Shown here piece by piece: positions 42,537 through 50,207 of a stretch of 64,000 bases of DNA. Source of the DNA: Prochlorococcus sp. MIT 1223 (GTDB lineage: Bacteria; Cyanobacteriota; Cyanobacteriia; PCC-6307; Cyanobiaceae). The stretch covers positions 1,020,865 through 1,084,864 of the forward strand of contig NZ_CP139303.1 of assembly GCF_034092465.1 (NCBI RefSeq), read 5' to 3'. The position numbers were made by a program, and so were the translations under genes. Position 1 is the stretch's first letter; every line of letters starts with the position of its first letter. Below the pieces are notes generated by a model, which worked only from the letters and a program-made list of their open reading frames with translations, was not told the DNA's origin and did no database searches.

Positions 42537-42683
42537 TCATCCAAGGCCTATTTGCGTAAGAATTCCCCTGCCTGTGAGAAGTTCTGTGCTTAAACCAATC
42601 AAAATACCCATCATGGCAAGACGACCATTCCAGATCTCTGCATAATTCACAAAACCAAAACGAGGTTGTAGGTTGTCAGGCAT
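42537..42683 (-). CDS. hli: High-light-inducible protein (Hli/Scp)
   Basis: This 48-residue protein has FGFVNYAEIWNGRLAMMGIL, the chlorophyll-binding E..NGR..M motif, and then a helix with LIGLSTELLTGRG. Hli proteins are one-helix relatives of plant antenna proteins and protect photosystems under stress by binding chlorophyll and carotenoid. It lies 45 bp upstream of the tentative xseA start on the same strand. An in-frame TAA precedes the ATG directly. Confidence 0.93.
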   Translation of the reverse strand: MPDNLQPRFGFVNYAEIWNGRLAMMGILIGLSTELLTGRGILTQIGLG

Positions 42684-42789
42684 TTAGGCCCTCATATATA
42701 AAAATTATTCTAACGAAAAAAACTTTCTAAGCAGCTTTTTAAAAATTCAAAGAATTTAATTTGTATAGATCTCAGTACATATAGATTTA

Positions 42790-43173
42790 CTAGCGAACAT
42801 GCTTAGCGCCATCTACAGGATGATAATCCTCTCCTGTCAACTCCTCATAGATAATTGCTGGCAAACCAGTCTCAAACATTGTTTGCAAAGCCTCTTTGAG
42901 AAAAGGATTCCATCCCCCTGTACTCACATCCCCATGACGAACCGTCCAGTCCCAGGTTCCCTGTAAATCCCTAGGCATCCTCCCCTCTCGATCTCTTCTG
43001 GCAACTAAATCAAGTGATTCAACCAAGCCAACTAGAATAGGTTTTTTGCCATAGGCAGGGGTAAGGCTTAATTCAATCCTTACCGGATCTTCCTTTAGAA
43101 GTCTTAATCTGAACCTTGGCGGCAATTTTACAGTTTTGAGAACTGCAGCAACTATGCGTGTTCTTTGTTCCAC
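42790..43173 (-). CDS. Conserved cyanobacterial protein, function unknown
   Basis: This 127-residue protein has FRLRLLKEDPVRIELSLTP, KPILVGLVESLDLVARRDRE and DLQGTWDWTVRHGDVSTGGW. There is no signal or membrane span. The very even, well-conserved look suggests a picocyanobacterial core protein. It lies upstream of hli on the same strand, with the DUF2973-like gene before it. Confidence 0.75.
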   Translation of the reverse strand: MEQRTRIVAAVLKTVKLPPRFRLRLLKEDPVRIELSLTPAYGKKPILVGLVESLDLVARRDREGRMPRDLQGTWDWTVRHGDVSTGGWNPFLKEALQTMFETGLPAIIYEELTGEDYHPVDGAKHVR

Positions 43174-43233
43174 AATTTATTTCTCCAATGAGCCATATAT
43201 AGCCTGATTCTCGAATATTTCCACAAAAACCTA

Positions 43234-43506
43234 TTAAGTCGGAGTACCTGATGACTTTGGCGGATCACCATCCCTAGAGAAACGAACAGTCAGCAAATCT
43301 TCATCAGTGATCTTCCCATCTTGATTCAAAATCTCGGGATGAATAGTAACCTGTCCGGTTCGATCCTCTTCAGAGTGAGAAATATTTTGCATATTTTTTG
43401 TTCCAGCCTTAGGAGTGTAAACACCTCTAAACATTACGCGAGCAGCTTGAATGAGCAGTACGCAAACCGCTAAGCCATATAAGTAAGGAAGAAAATTGTT
43501 CAACAT
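43234..43506 (-). CDS. DUF2973-like small membrane protein
   Basis: This 90-residue protein has one membrane helix near the N-terminus (LPYLYGLAVCVLLIQAARVM) and a polar part with VTIHPEILNQDGKITDEDLL, the DUF2973 sequence pattern. The family occurs only in cyanobacteria; its role is unknown. It lies 60 bp upstream of the 127-residue gene and is divergent from htrA. Confidence 0.72.
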   Translation of the reverse strand: MLNNFLPYLYGLAVCVLLIQAARVMFRGVYTPKAGTKNMQNISHSEEDRTGQVTIHPEILNQDGKITDEDLLTVRFSRDGDPPKSSGTPT

Positions 43507-43721
43507 GATTCTGTTTTACAAGCTATAAACAGAAATAAGTCAATGGATTTAAATTATCGCAAATTTCTAGTTCTTTTGTGCAACCATATTTTTTACAGAA
43601 GTAAAAATGTTCGCCTAAAAAGCCTAATGTTGTCTAATCATTATTTTGTTTACAAAAAATATTGGTTTAAACAACCAAATCAAAATGACTTCATTGAATT
43701 TATAAGGAAAATGAAAAAATT

Positions 43722-44888
43722 ATGAGTAAAAAATCTTTAAATTCAAGTAAACCTATTGAGAAAATTTTTGCAGCATGCCTTTTAACTTTAACAGCAGTAA
43801 CAGGTATATCGTCTCTATTACCTGGAGAAATCAGAGCAAATGAAAGAGATTCAAAGCTTACAGAAATATCTCCCAAAAGCTTTGTAGCTAAAGCCGTAGC
43901 AAAAACTGGTGACGCAGTAGTCACTATTGAAACTCAAAGAAGAGTTTATACATATAGAAATAATGGTATGTCTCGGGGCTTACTCATCGATCCATATTTT
44001 GAAAGATTTTTCAATTTCCCTGGGCCTACAATTCCCAAGTCAAGAATTGAAAGCGCACAAGGAAGTGGGGTTATTTTTGGCCCTGAAGGTCTGGTTTTGA
44101 CAAATGCTCATGTTGTCGAGAAATCCGACAAATTAATTGTTGGGCTCTCAGATGGAAGAAGAGTAACAGGGAAAGTAATAGGTCAAGACTCTCTAACTGA
44201 TCTTGCCGTAATTCTCCTCCAAGGAACTGGGCCTTGGCCAACTGCCAATTTAGGCAATTCTGACAAAATAAGAGTGGGAGACTGGGCTATAGCTGTTGGT
44301 AATCCATTTGGGCTAGAAAATACTGTCACATTAGGAATTATTAGTAACTTAAATAGAAATGTCACGCAACTAGGAATTTCAGATAAAAGAATAAACCTAA
44401 TTCAAACAGATGCAGCCATTAATCCTGGCAATTCTGGAGGTCCATTATTAAATGCCGAAGGTGATGTCATTGGTATCAATACATTAGTCCGGTCAGGTCC
44501 TGGTGCTGGCTTAGGTTTTGCTATTCCCATTAATAAAGCAAAGAATATTGCCAATCAATTAATTAAGAATGGAAATGCTAGTCATCCAATTATCGGAGTA
44601 AGTTTATCCAACTTGCCTCTTGTAGATAAGGATGGTAATGAATCCCAAAAGAAAGGAGCCTTAATTCGTTACTTAATTCCGGGAGGTCCAGGTGAGACAG
44701 GAGGTTTGAAGATCAATGATTTCATACTCAAAGTTGGAGGTGACTTAATAAAAAGTCCATCAGACGTGGTAAATAAAATTAACGATCATGGTGTAAATAA
44801 GCCATTAAAATTCGAAATCAAACGAGGACAAGAGACTTTAATCTTATTTATAAGTCCAATAGATATTAATCAACTAAATATGAGATAA
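43722..44888 (+). CDS. HtrA/Deg-type serine protease
   Basis: This 388-residue protein has a hydrophobic N-terminal segment (about residues 14-32, IFAACLLTLTAVTG) for export, a trypsin-like domain with catalytic His130 (TNAHVVEK), Asp160 (TDLAVI) and Ser238 (NPGNSGGPL), and one PDZ domain at about 285-380. Cyanobacteria have HtrA, HhoA and HhoB; this cannot be assigned further. It acts outside the cytoplasm in stress-related protein turnover. The start is preceded by AAGGA about 11 bases before the ATG. Confidence 0.94.
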   Translation: MSKKSLNSSKPIEKIFAACLLTLTAVTGISSLLPGEIRANERDSKLTEISPKSFVAKAVAKTGDAVVTIETQRRVYTYRNNGMSRGLLIDPYFERFFNFPGPTIPKSRIESAQGSGVIFGPEGLVLTNAHVVEKSDKLIVGLSDGRRVTGKVIGQDSLTDLAVILLQGTGPWPTANLGNSDKIRVGDWAIAVGNPFGLENTVTLGIISNLNRNVTQLGISDKRINLIQTDAAINPGNSGGPLLNAEGDVIGINTLVRSGPGAGLGFAIPINKAKNIANQLIKNGNASHPIIGVSLSNLPLVDKDGNESQKKGALIRYLIPGGPGETGGLKINDFILKVGGDLIKSPSDVVNKINDHGVNKPLKFEIKRGQETLILFISPIDINQLNMR

Positions 44889-44906
44889 TTAAACTATTTA
44901 TTCACT

Positions 44907-46643
44907 TTACTTTTTATCAATTAATTTAGCTTTTCTATTATTTTTATTTTTTCTTTGCTTATCTTTATTAGCTAATCTCTTTGCTTCCTTCTTAGCAATT
45001 GCTAACTGTTCTTGTTTTAAAGCTTTCTCTTGCAATTTCTTTTCTTTAAAGTAATTATAATCTCCTTTATAAATAAATAATTGGCCATCTCTTAATTCAA
45101 CTATTCTATTAGCTACTCTAGAAATAAAATACCTATCATGTGAAACTATTAAAGCAGTTCCTGTATAGTTCCTTATCGCATTTTCAAGCATTTCTTTAGA
45201 TGGAATATCAAGATGGTTAGTAGGCTCATCTAAAATTAACAGGTTTATAGATTTAACTAATAATAGAGCCAATGCGAGCCTAGCCTTTTCACCTCCACTA
45301 ATTTTAGAAACTTCCTTAAATACAGAATCATTGCTTAAACCAAAACTACCTAATAAAGAACGAACCTTAGTCTGAGACCAATCTGGAACTACTTCAAAAA
45401 GTGTATTTAGAACAGTTTTTGATAAGTCAAGTGCTTCTGCCTGATTTTGTTCAAAATATCCCGGAATAATATTATGTGTACCTAATGAAACTCTTCCTTC
45501 ATCAGGTTTTTCAAAGCCCATTATTAATCTTAATAAAGTTGATTTACCTGAGCCATTCTCTCCAATAAATGCAATATGTTCTCCTGGTGATACTTCTAAA
45601 TTAGCTCCTAAAAAAAGAATTTTATCTTCGTAACTATGTGTAAGATCATCTATAATGACAACCTCTTTACCTGCTCTTGGTGCTTGGGAAAAATTAAAAT
45701 TTGGACCATTAATTTCTTCTAAAGGTGATTCTATCTTTTCAATTTTTTCAATCAACTTCTCTCTACTTTTAGCCTGTGTACTTCTAGTTGCACTGGCTCT
45801 AAATCTGTCAACATAAGCTTGTTGAGAAGCGAGCTCTTTTTGTTGCCTAAGGAAAGCAGATCGATTGGATTCATATTCAATTTTCCTTTGTTCTAAATAA
45901 GATGAATAATTTCCAAGATATGTTCGTGAAACTCCTCTTTCTGTATTAATAATTTGGGTGCAAATCCTATCTAAAAATTCTCTATCATGGCTAATAATAA
46001 CCATTGCTGATCTCTGCTTATTTAAATAATCTTCTAACCATTGAATTGTCTCAATGTCCAAATGATTAGTAGGTTCATCTAAAAGAAGTAAATCAGGATC
46101 TTGTAAGAGTATTTTTCCTAAAGCGATTCTCATCTGCCAACCACCTGAAAAATCTCCTACATTTCTATCTGCATCTGCAGCATTGAAACCAATAGTTGGC
46201 AAAAGTTTCTCTATCTTCGCCTCCAGTTCATACCCATTTAAACCTTCAAATCGACTTTGTAAGGTTCCTAATTTCTTAATCAATAAATCTAGGTAATCAG
46301 AATCATTTTGGGCTCTATGAGATTCCAATTCTTTTTCAAGATCAGATTTGTCATTTAATACTCGCGAAGCGTCATCAAATGCCTGAAACAGTTCTTCGCG
46401 AACAGTTCTTCTAATATCAACATCAAACTCTTGTTTTAAATAAGAAATACGAGGTTCCCCTTGAAGAACAACCTTTCCAGAACTAGGTTCTTCTAAGCCA
46501 CAAATTATTTTTAATTGAGTAGATTTGCCAGCACCATTTACTCCAACCAGACCTATTCGATCTCCTGGCTTAATTTCCCATGTGATGTCTTTTAGGACTT
46601 CACCAGTGGGATAAGTTTTACTAATGCGCTCAAGTCGCAGCAC
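44907..46643 (-). CDS. ABC-F family ATPase
   Basis: This 578-residue protein has two ABC domains in one chain, with Walker A GVNGAGKST and GENGSGKST, signatures FSGGWQMRIALGKILL and ISGGEKARLALALLL, and both followed by LDEPTNHLD. No membrane part is present. The linker (about 240-310) holds the ABC-F feature. The C-terminus is very Lys/Asn-rich. ABC-F proteins act on ribosomes (EttA, Uup, YheS types). It converges on htrA with 18 bp between stops. Confidence 0.93.
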   Translation of the reverse strand: MLRLERISKTYPTGEVLKDITWEIKPGDRIGLVGVNGAGKSTQLKIICGLEEPSSGKVVLQGEPRISYLKQEFDVDIRRTVREELFQAFDDASRVLNDKSDLEKELESHRAQNDSDYLDLLIKKLGTLQSRFEGLNGYELEAKIEKLLPTIGFNAADADRNVGDFSGGWQMRIALGKILLQDPDLLLLDEPTNHLDIETIQWLEDYLNKQRSAMVIISHDREFLDRICTQIINTERGVSRTYLGNYSSYLEQRKIEYESNRSAFLRQQKELASQQAYVDRFRASATRSTQAKSREKLIEKIEKIESPLEEINGPNFNFSQAPRAGKEVVIIDDLTHSYEDKILFLGANLEVSPGEHIAFIGENGSGKSTLLRLIMGFEKPDEGRVSLGTHNIIPGYFEQNQAEALDLSKTVLNTLFEVVPDWSQTKVRSLLGSFGLSNDSVFKEVSKISGGEKARLALALLLVKSINLLILDEPTNHLDIPSKEMLENAIRNYTGTALIVSHDRYFISRVANRIVELRDGQLFIYKGDYNYFKEKKLQEKALKQEQLAIAKKEAKRLANKDKQRKNKNNRKAKLIDKK

Positions 46644-46722
46644 TAATTAAAAGCCTCATGATTACATCATCTTTTGTGACTAAAGAGAAAATGGAAATTT
46701 TGCCGATTTCTCGTTTAAGACC

Positions 46723-46905
46723 ATGATAAAACTAGAACAAATCACTGCTCTAGTTTTAGCAGCAGGATTGGCAATACCAAGTTATTGGTTTTTTTGGACG
46801 CTTGCTGGTGGTGGTGGCTATGACCGTAGAGAAACTAAAGAATTACCTCAACTTCCAAAAAAAAGCATTCCCTCTAAATTAGTTATAAGCCACCCCGAGC
46901 CTTAA
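46723..46905 (+). CDS. Small single-span membrane protein
   Basis: This 60-residue protein has an N-terminal membrane helix (ITALVLAAGLAIPSYWFFWT), then GGGGYDRRETKELPQLPKK. It overlaps the convergent Nif11-like gene by 23 bp. Similar small proteins with a GGGG-YDRR segment are typical of picocyanobacteria as far as I recall, but no function is known. Confidence 0.7.
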   Translation: MIKLEQITALVLAAGLAIPSYWFFWTLAGGGGYDRRETKELPQLPKKSIPSKLVISHPEP

Positions 46906-47113
46906 TAATCCATTGTTTTGTGTCTGGATCTTCCAAGGTTGCTAAATAATCGGTTACTTCTTTTGGCGTCACAGGAAGTCCAAGACTATCCCCTATATCA
47001 CAAATAGCTTGTAAAGCACCTTGCGGATCTTGTAGGGCCTGGCGAAATAAAATTTGGGTATAGCCGTGATCAGCTTCAATACGCTTGTAAAGCTGAGAAG
47101 CATTTCCACTCAT
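46883..47113 (-). CDS. Nif11-like small protein
   Basis: This 76-residue protein reads NASQLYKRIEADHGYTQILF, RQALQDPQGALQAICDIGDS and LGLPVTPKEVTDYLA, which resembles the Nif11 domain found in leaders of some ribosomal peptides (including the prochlorosins) and in short free-standing proteins. The C-terminus WIIKARGGL ends close to a Gly-Gly pair, but no Cys/Ser/Thr-rich core peptide follows. No lanthipeptide synthetase or peptidase-transporter lies nearby. The start at ATG 47113 is preferred to TTG 47116. Confidence 0.6.
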   Translation of the reverse strand: MSGNASQLYKRIEADHGYTQILFRQALQDPQGALQAICDIGDSLGLPVTPKEVTDYLATLEDPDTKQWIIKARGGL

Positions 47114-47146
47114 CAAAAAAAAATCAACTAAAGAAACGATATTCCC

Positions 47147-47500
47147 CTAAGCGACTTTACGCTCGATTTTTGTATCGTAAAACTTTTCAGAACTAGTTTC
47201 TTTCAATCCTGAAGCTGATGCGTCTTCCATACTGCGTGCATCCATACAAAGAACTTTGCGCAATTGTGCAAAATTAGATGCTAATGAAATCCTTCCATCT
47301 TTAGTCGCTCCATATTCAGCTCTTTGAAGAACATGATGAAGATGAGTAAGTAAGTATGAACTAATTACTGCAGAAATTAAGACATCACTATTTTCGGAAT
47401 TATGTAGGTTTTTCTTTAGACGCGTAGAAGAAGAAACAACATTTTCAGTTGAAAATTGGTCTTTAGTAAAAGAAGCCTTTGGGAGAATTGGTTTTTTCAT
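47147..47500 (-). CDS. Conserved hypothetical protein, 117 residues
   Basis: This protein is Ser/Lys-rich at the start (KKPILPKASFTKDQFSTENV) and then has a helical region, SYLLTHLHHVLQRAEYGATK and FAQLRKVLCMDARSMEDA. No known motif was recognised. It lies upstream of the Nif11-like gene on the same strand (33 bp), and is divergent from the ribbon-helix-helix gene across 185 bp. Confidence 0.65.
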   Translation of the reverse strand: MKKPILPKASFTKDQFSTENVVSSSTRLKKNLHNSENSDVLISAVISSYLLTHLHHVLQRAEYGATKDGRISLASNFAQLRKVLCMDARSMEDASASGLKETSSEKFYDTKIERKVA

Positions 47501-47647
47501 AGTTCATTCCTTGAATTAACTAATGGAGTAAGAAAACAAATCAACCGGGGAAGCAGTCCAGTTAAAAGAACTTGTACTGATTTCACATATTGGTCGAGAA
47601 GGCCAATATCCAAACAATCATACTGCTGGATACTATCCTTGTGTATA

Positions 47648-47657
47648 AGTGTACACT
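47648..47657. promoter_or_regulatory. Short palindrome upstream of the ribbon-helix-helix gene
   Basis: The 10-bp palindrome agtgtacact ends 28 bp before the ATG at 47686. Its position suits an operator bound by the encoded regulator, but no second copy has been located in the immediate region. Confidence 0.35.
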
Positions 47658-47685
47658 ATGTGTTACCCGTTACTTCCAGTGGGTC

Positions 47686-47985
47686 ATGGCTACCCGGCAA
47701 AATTCATCAAGCGGGAATCCAAAATCCCCAAGGGTCCAAGTTGTATTGCCTGAAGATTTGTGCAACCAACTTTCCGCATTAGCAAAGCGCGAGTCTCGAA
47801 CTGTTAGCAATATGGCTAAAGTTCTTATTCAGGAAGGAGTTCAAAGACTTGAAAGCAAATCAATAACACCTTCCTTGGAAACTAAAGCAATGACAAATAA
47901 AGATAAATTTATCTCAGCCTTAGAAGCACAAGAACCAAGACGATTACGAGGAGCTCCTAAAAGACTAAGGTTCCTCCGTCCTTGA
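47686..47985 (+). CDS. Ribbon-helix-helix (CopG/Arc-like) protein
   Basis: The 99-residue protein has a beta strand RVQVVLPEDLCNQLSALAKR followed by ESRTVSNMAKVLIQEGVQRL, the ribbon-helix-helix DNA-binding pattern (residues 15-57). The second half is basic and ends PKRLRFLRP. The frame is open 32 codons further upstream, but MATRQNSSSG is the natural start. No toxin gene lies next to it, so it is more likely a transcription regulator than an antitoxin. Confidence 0.75.
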   Translation: MATRQNSSSGNPKSPRVQVVLPEDLCNQLSALAKRESRTVSNMAKVLIQEGVQRLESKSITPSLETKAMTNKDKFISALEAQEPRRLRGAPKRLRFLRP

Positions 47986-47990
47986 TGCTG

Positions 47991-48695
47991 TTATTCCTGA
48001 GGTAATTTTTGCAGATCTTCCATTAATCCCATTACAACAAGAACATGATCTTCTTGAAGTACGTACTTAGCAGGTGGATTAACTGTAAGACGCTTTGCTG
48101 GTCCTGCCGCTAAAACATTCACTAAATAATTCTTGCGCAGATTAAGTTCTCTTAAAGATCGACCTACAAAAGCCTCTGGCACCTTAATTTCATCAATCCC
48201 TGTTTGATCATCTAATTCCAAACGCTCAATCATATTTGGGCGTATTAATTCAAGTCCTAAGCGTTCGCCTTGCATTCGTGATGGAAAAACAACTCTGTCA
48301 GCACCAACTCTTTTTAACATTTTTTCATGCAAATCACTGGTAGCTCGAGCAATAACCTGAGTTACTCGACTACCATCAGTATCTTTAGCAATCAGAGTTG
48401 TCGTAATACTTGCCTCTATTGGCTCGCTAATGCCAACTACAACTGTTCCCATCTCTAATACGCCTGCTTCACGCATAGACTCTTCATCTGTAGAGTCAAC
48501 AACTCTTGCTTCAATTGATGGTTCGAGTTGTCGCAACTCTTCAATTGCCTTGGAGGAAAAATCAACCGCAAGAACATCAGCACCATTACGTAGCAATTCT
48601 CGGCAAACTGCTGTACCAAAGCGACCTACTCCTACTACAGCGAAGCCAAGATCATCGCCTAATCTTTTACGAGACCACTGCCACCATTCATTCAT
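47991..48695 (-). CDS. Potassium uptake regulatory subunit (KtrA/TrkA type)
   Basis: This 234-residue protein has an RCK_N NAD-binding domain starting FAVVGVGRFGTAVCRELLRN (about residues 17-36) with AVDFSSKAIEEL, and an RCK_C domain at about 150-230 (IDEIKVPEAFVGRSLREL). Together with the integral-membrane subunit upstream it forms a Ktr-type potassium or sodium-driven uptake system. It lies 24 bp after ktrB. Confidence 0.92.
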   Translation of the reverse strand: MNEWWQWSRKRLGDDLGFAVVGVGRFGTAVCRELLRNGADVLAVDFSSKAIEELRQLEPSIEARVVDSTDEESMREAGVLEMGTVVVGISEPIEASITTTLIAKDTDGSRVTQVIARATSDLHEKMLKRVGADRVVFPSRMQGERLGLELIRPNMIERLELDDQTGIDEIKVPEAFVGRSLRELNLRKNYLVNVLAAGPAKRLTVNPPAKYVLQEDHVLVVMGLMEDLQKLPQE

Positions 48696-48719
48696 AATCT
48701 TCCCTCACAAACAAAAAAG

Positions 48720-50099
48720 TTAAACATAAAGATCTTCATGCGGATAACCAACACGAGTTTGATGTTTTAACCTACCTGAATTAATCACTTGCCATATTGA
48801 ACTTAACAACAAAAGGATACCTAACCTACCTACAAACATACCTACCACCAATACAAATTGCCCAAAATGTCCTAATTGCTTTGTAACTCCCAAATCAAAA
48901 CCTACCGTTGCAAAGGCTGAAACACAAGTAAAGAGCATTTCAAGAAAAGAAAAAGATGCGCTATTTCCATGTCCGCTTGTCATGCTTAACAACAAGGCCA
49001 TGACTAAGACAAATAGCAAAGATGCAACTGTTATACCAACAGCCTTCAAGACTACTTTATCTGAAATTTGACGATTTCTTATTACAACGTCATTCTGGCC
49101 TCTAAGAGTAGTTCTAGTTGCAGCCATAAGAGCTGCGATTGTAGTGGTTTTAATGCCACCTCCAGTACCCCCAGGGCTAGCGCCTATGAACATCAAAGTC
49201 ATCAAGAGTAAAAGACCAGAATCAGAAATAGTTTCGATAGAGATTGGGATATTTGTAAAACCAGCCGTTCTGGCACTAACAGACTCAAAAAGAGAACTTA
49301 CAAAACGCTCTTGGAAGTCAATTCCTGAAAAAAAGTTTCCATTGACAATTGACTCAGTCAGCATTAACCCTAATGTTCCTATGGCAATAAGTATGAAAGA
49401 TGTACGAATAACTAATCGAGTATGAAGACTTAAATTCCTTATCTTTAGAGATTTACGATTACTCCAAATATCACTTGTTACTCTCCATCCCAATCCACCT
49501 AAAATAATCAACATGATAATGACAGTATTCACAACTCCATTAGTGCGATAATCTTGCAAACTATTTGACCAAAGACCAAATCCGGCATTGTTATAAGCAG
49601 AAATACTATGAAATAGTGATGCCCAAAATCGCTCAGCTGAGTTATTTATATCAGTAAAACCAAAGTAATAAAGAATAATTGCGCCGATGATAATCAGAGT
49701 TGCTGCTGTTAAGGCAATACCACGAAATGTACGCCCTACTCCACCTACTCCAAACTCATCAAGGGTTTTCCCTCGATCGAGTCGACATCTAAGTTCTGTT
49801 CCAGTAACGACAAATCCTTGGAGAAAAGTTGTAATAGCCATCAAGCCAAGACCACCTATCAAAAGCATTGTCGCAAGAATTATTTGACCAACAATTGTCA
49901 AGTCTCTTCCAATATCAATAATAGATAAGCCTGTAACTGTTACAGCAGAGGTCGCAGTAAAGAAAGCCTCCCATAAACCAACATCAGAAGAGGAACAAAT
50001 CGGAGTTGCTAGAATAAATGTACCAAAAGCAATTATCAAGAATCCTGTTATTACAGTGAATTGAGGAACTGTTAGTTTCTTATAATGGTCAGGCCGCAT
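48720..50099 (-). CDS. Potassium uptake membrane subunit (KtrB/TrkH type)
   Basis: This protein, 459 residues from the ATG, has four membrane-pore-membrane repeats; filter motifs include TVTGLSI, YNNAGFGLWS, RTAGFTNI and ATVGFDLG. The GASPGGTGGGIKTTT block marks the family. A TTG 36 bp upstream gives a longer form; ATG at 50099 is preferred. It pairs with the RCK protein gene downstream. Confidence 0.92.
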   Translation of the reverse strand: MRPDHYKKLTVPQFTVITGFLIIAFGTFILATPICSSSDVGLWEAFFTATSAVTVTGLSIIDIGRDLTIVGQIILATMLLIGGLGLMAITTFLQGFVVTGTELRCRLDRGKTLDEFGVGGVGRTFRGIALTAATLIIIGAIILYYFGFTDINNSAERFWASLFHSISAYNNAGFGLWSNSLQDYRTNGVVNTVIIMLIILGGLGWRVTSDIWSNRKSLKIRNLSLHTRLVIRTSFILIAIGTLGLMLTESIVNGNFFSGIDFQERFVSSLFESVSARTAGFTNIPISIETISDSGLLLLMTLMFIGASPGGTGGGIKTTTIAALMAATRTTLRGQNDVVIRNRQISDKVVLKAVGITVASLLFVLVMALLLSMTSGHGNSASFSFLEMLFTCVSAFATVGFDLGVTKQLGHFGQFVLVVGMFVGRLGILLLLSSIWQVINSGRLKHQTRVGYPHEDLYV

Positions 50100-50207
50100 A
50101 TTTACTTTATTAGTTAATATCACTTTTTTAATCAAAAAATAAAAACTTGATAATCTAATTAGTATATATCAAATTTAAAATATAAGTGTACATAAAAGAT
50201 TATTTAT

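Noticed and set aside
43543-43725. 60-codon frame upstream of htrA
   Set aside because: Its composition (Lys, Asn, Phe, Tyr) is what random AT-rich DNA gives, and no motif or good ribosome site is seen, although its stop overlaps the htrA start.
47590-47685. Longer start for the ribbon-helix-helix protein
   Set aside because: The upstream codons give no family-like sequence and cover the palindrome; MATRQ at 47686 is the natural start.
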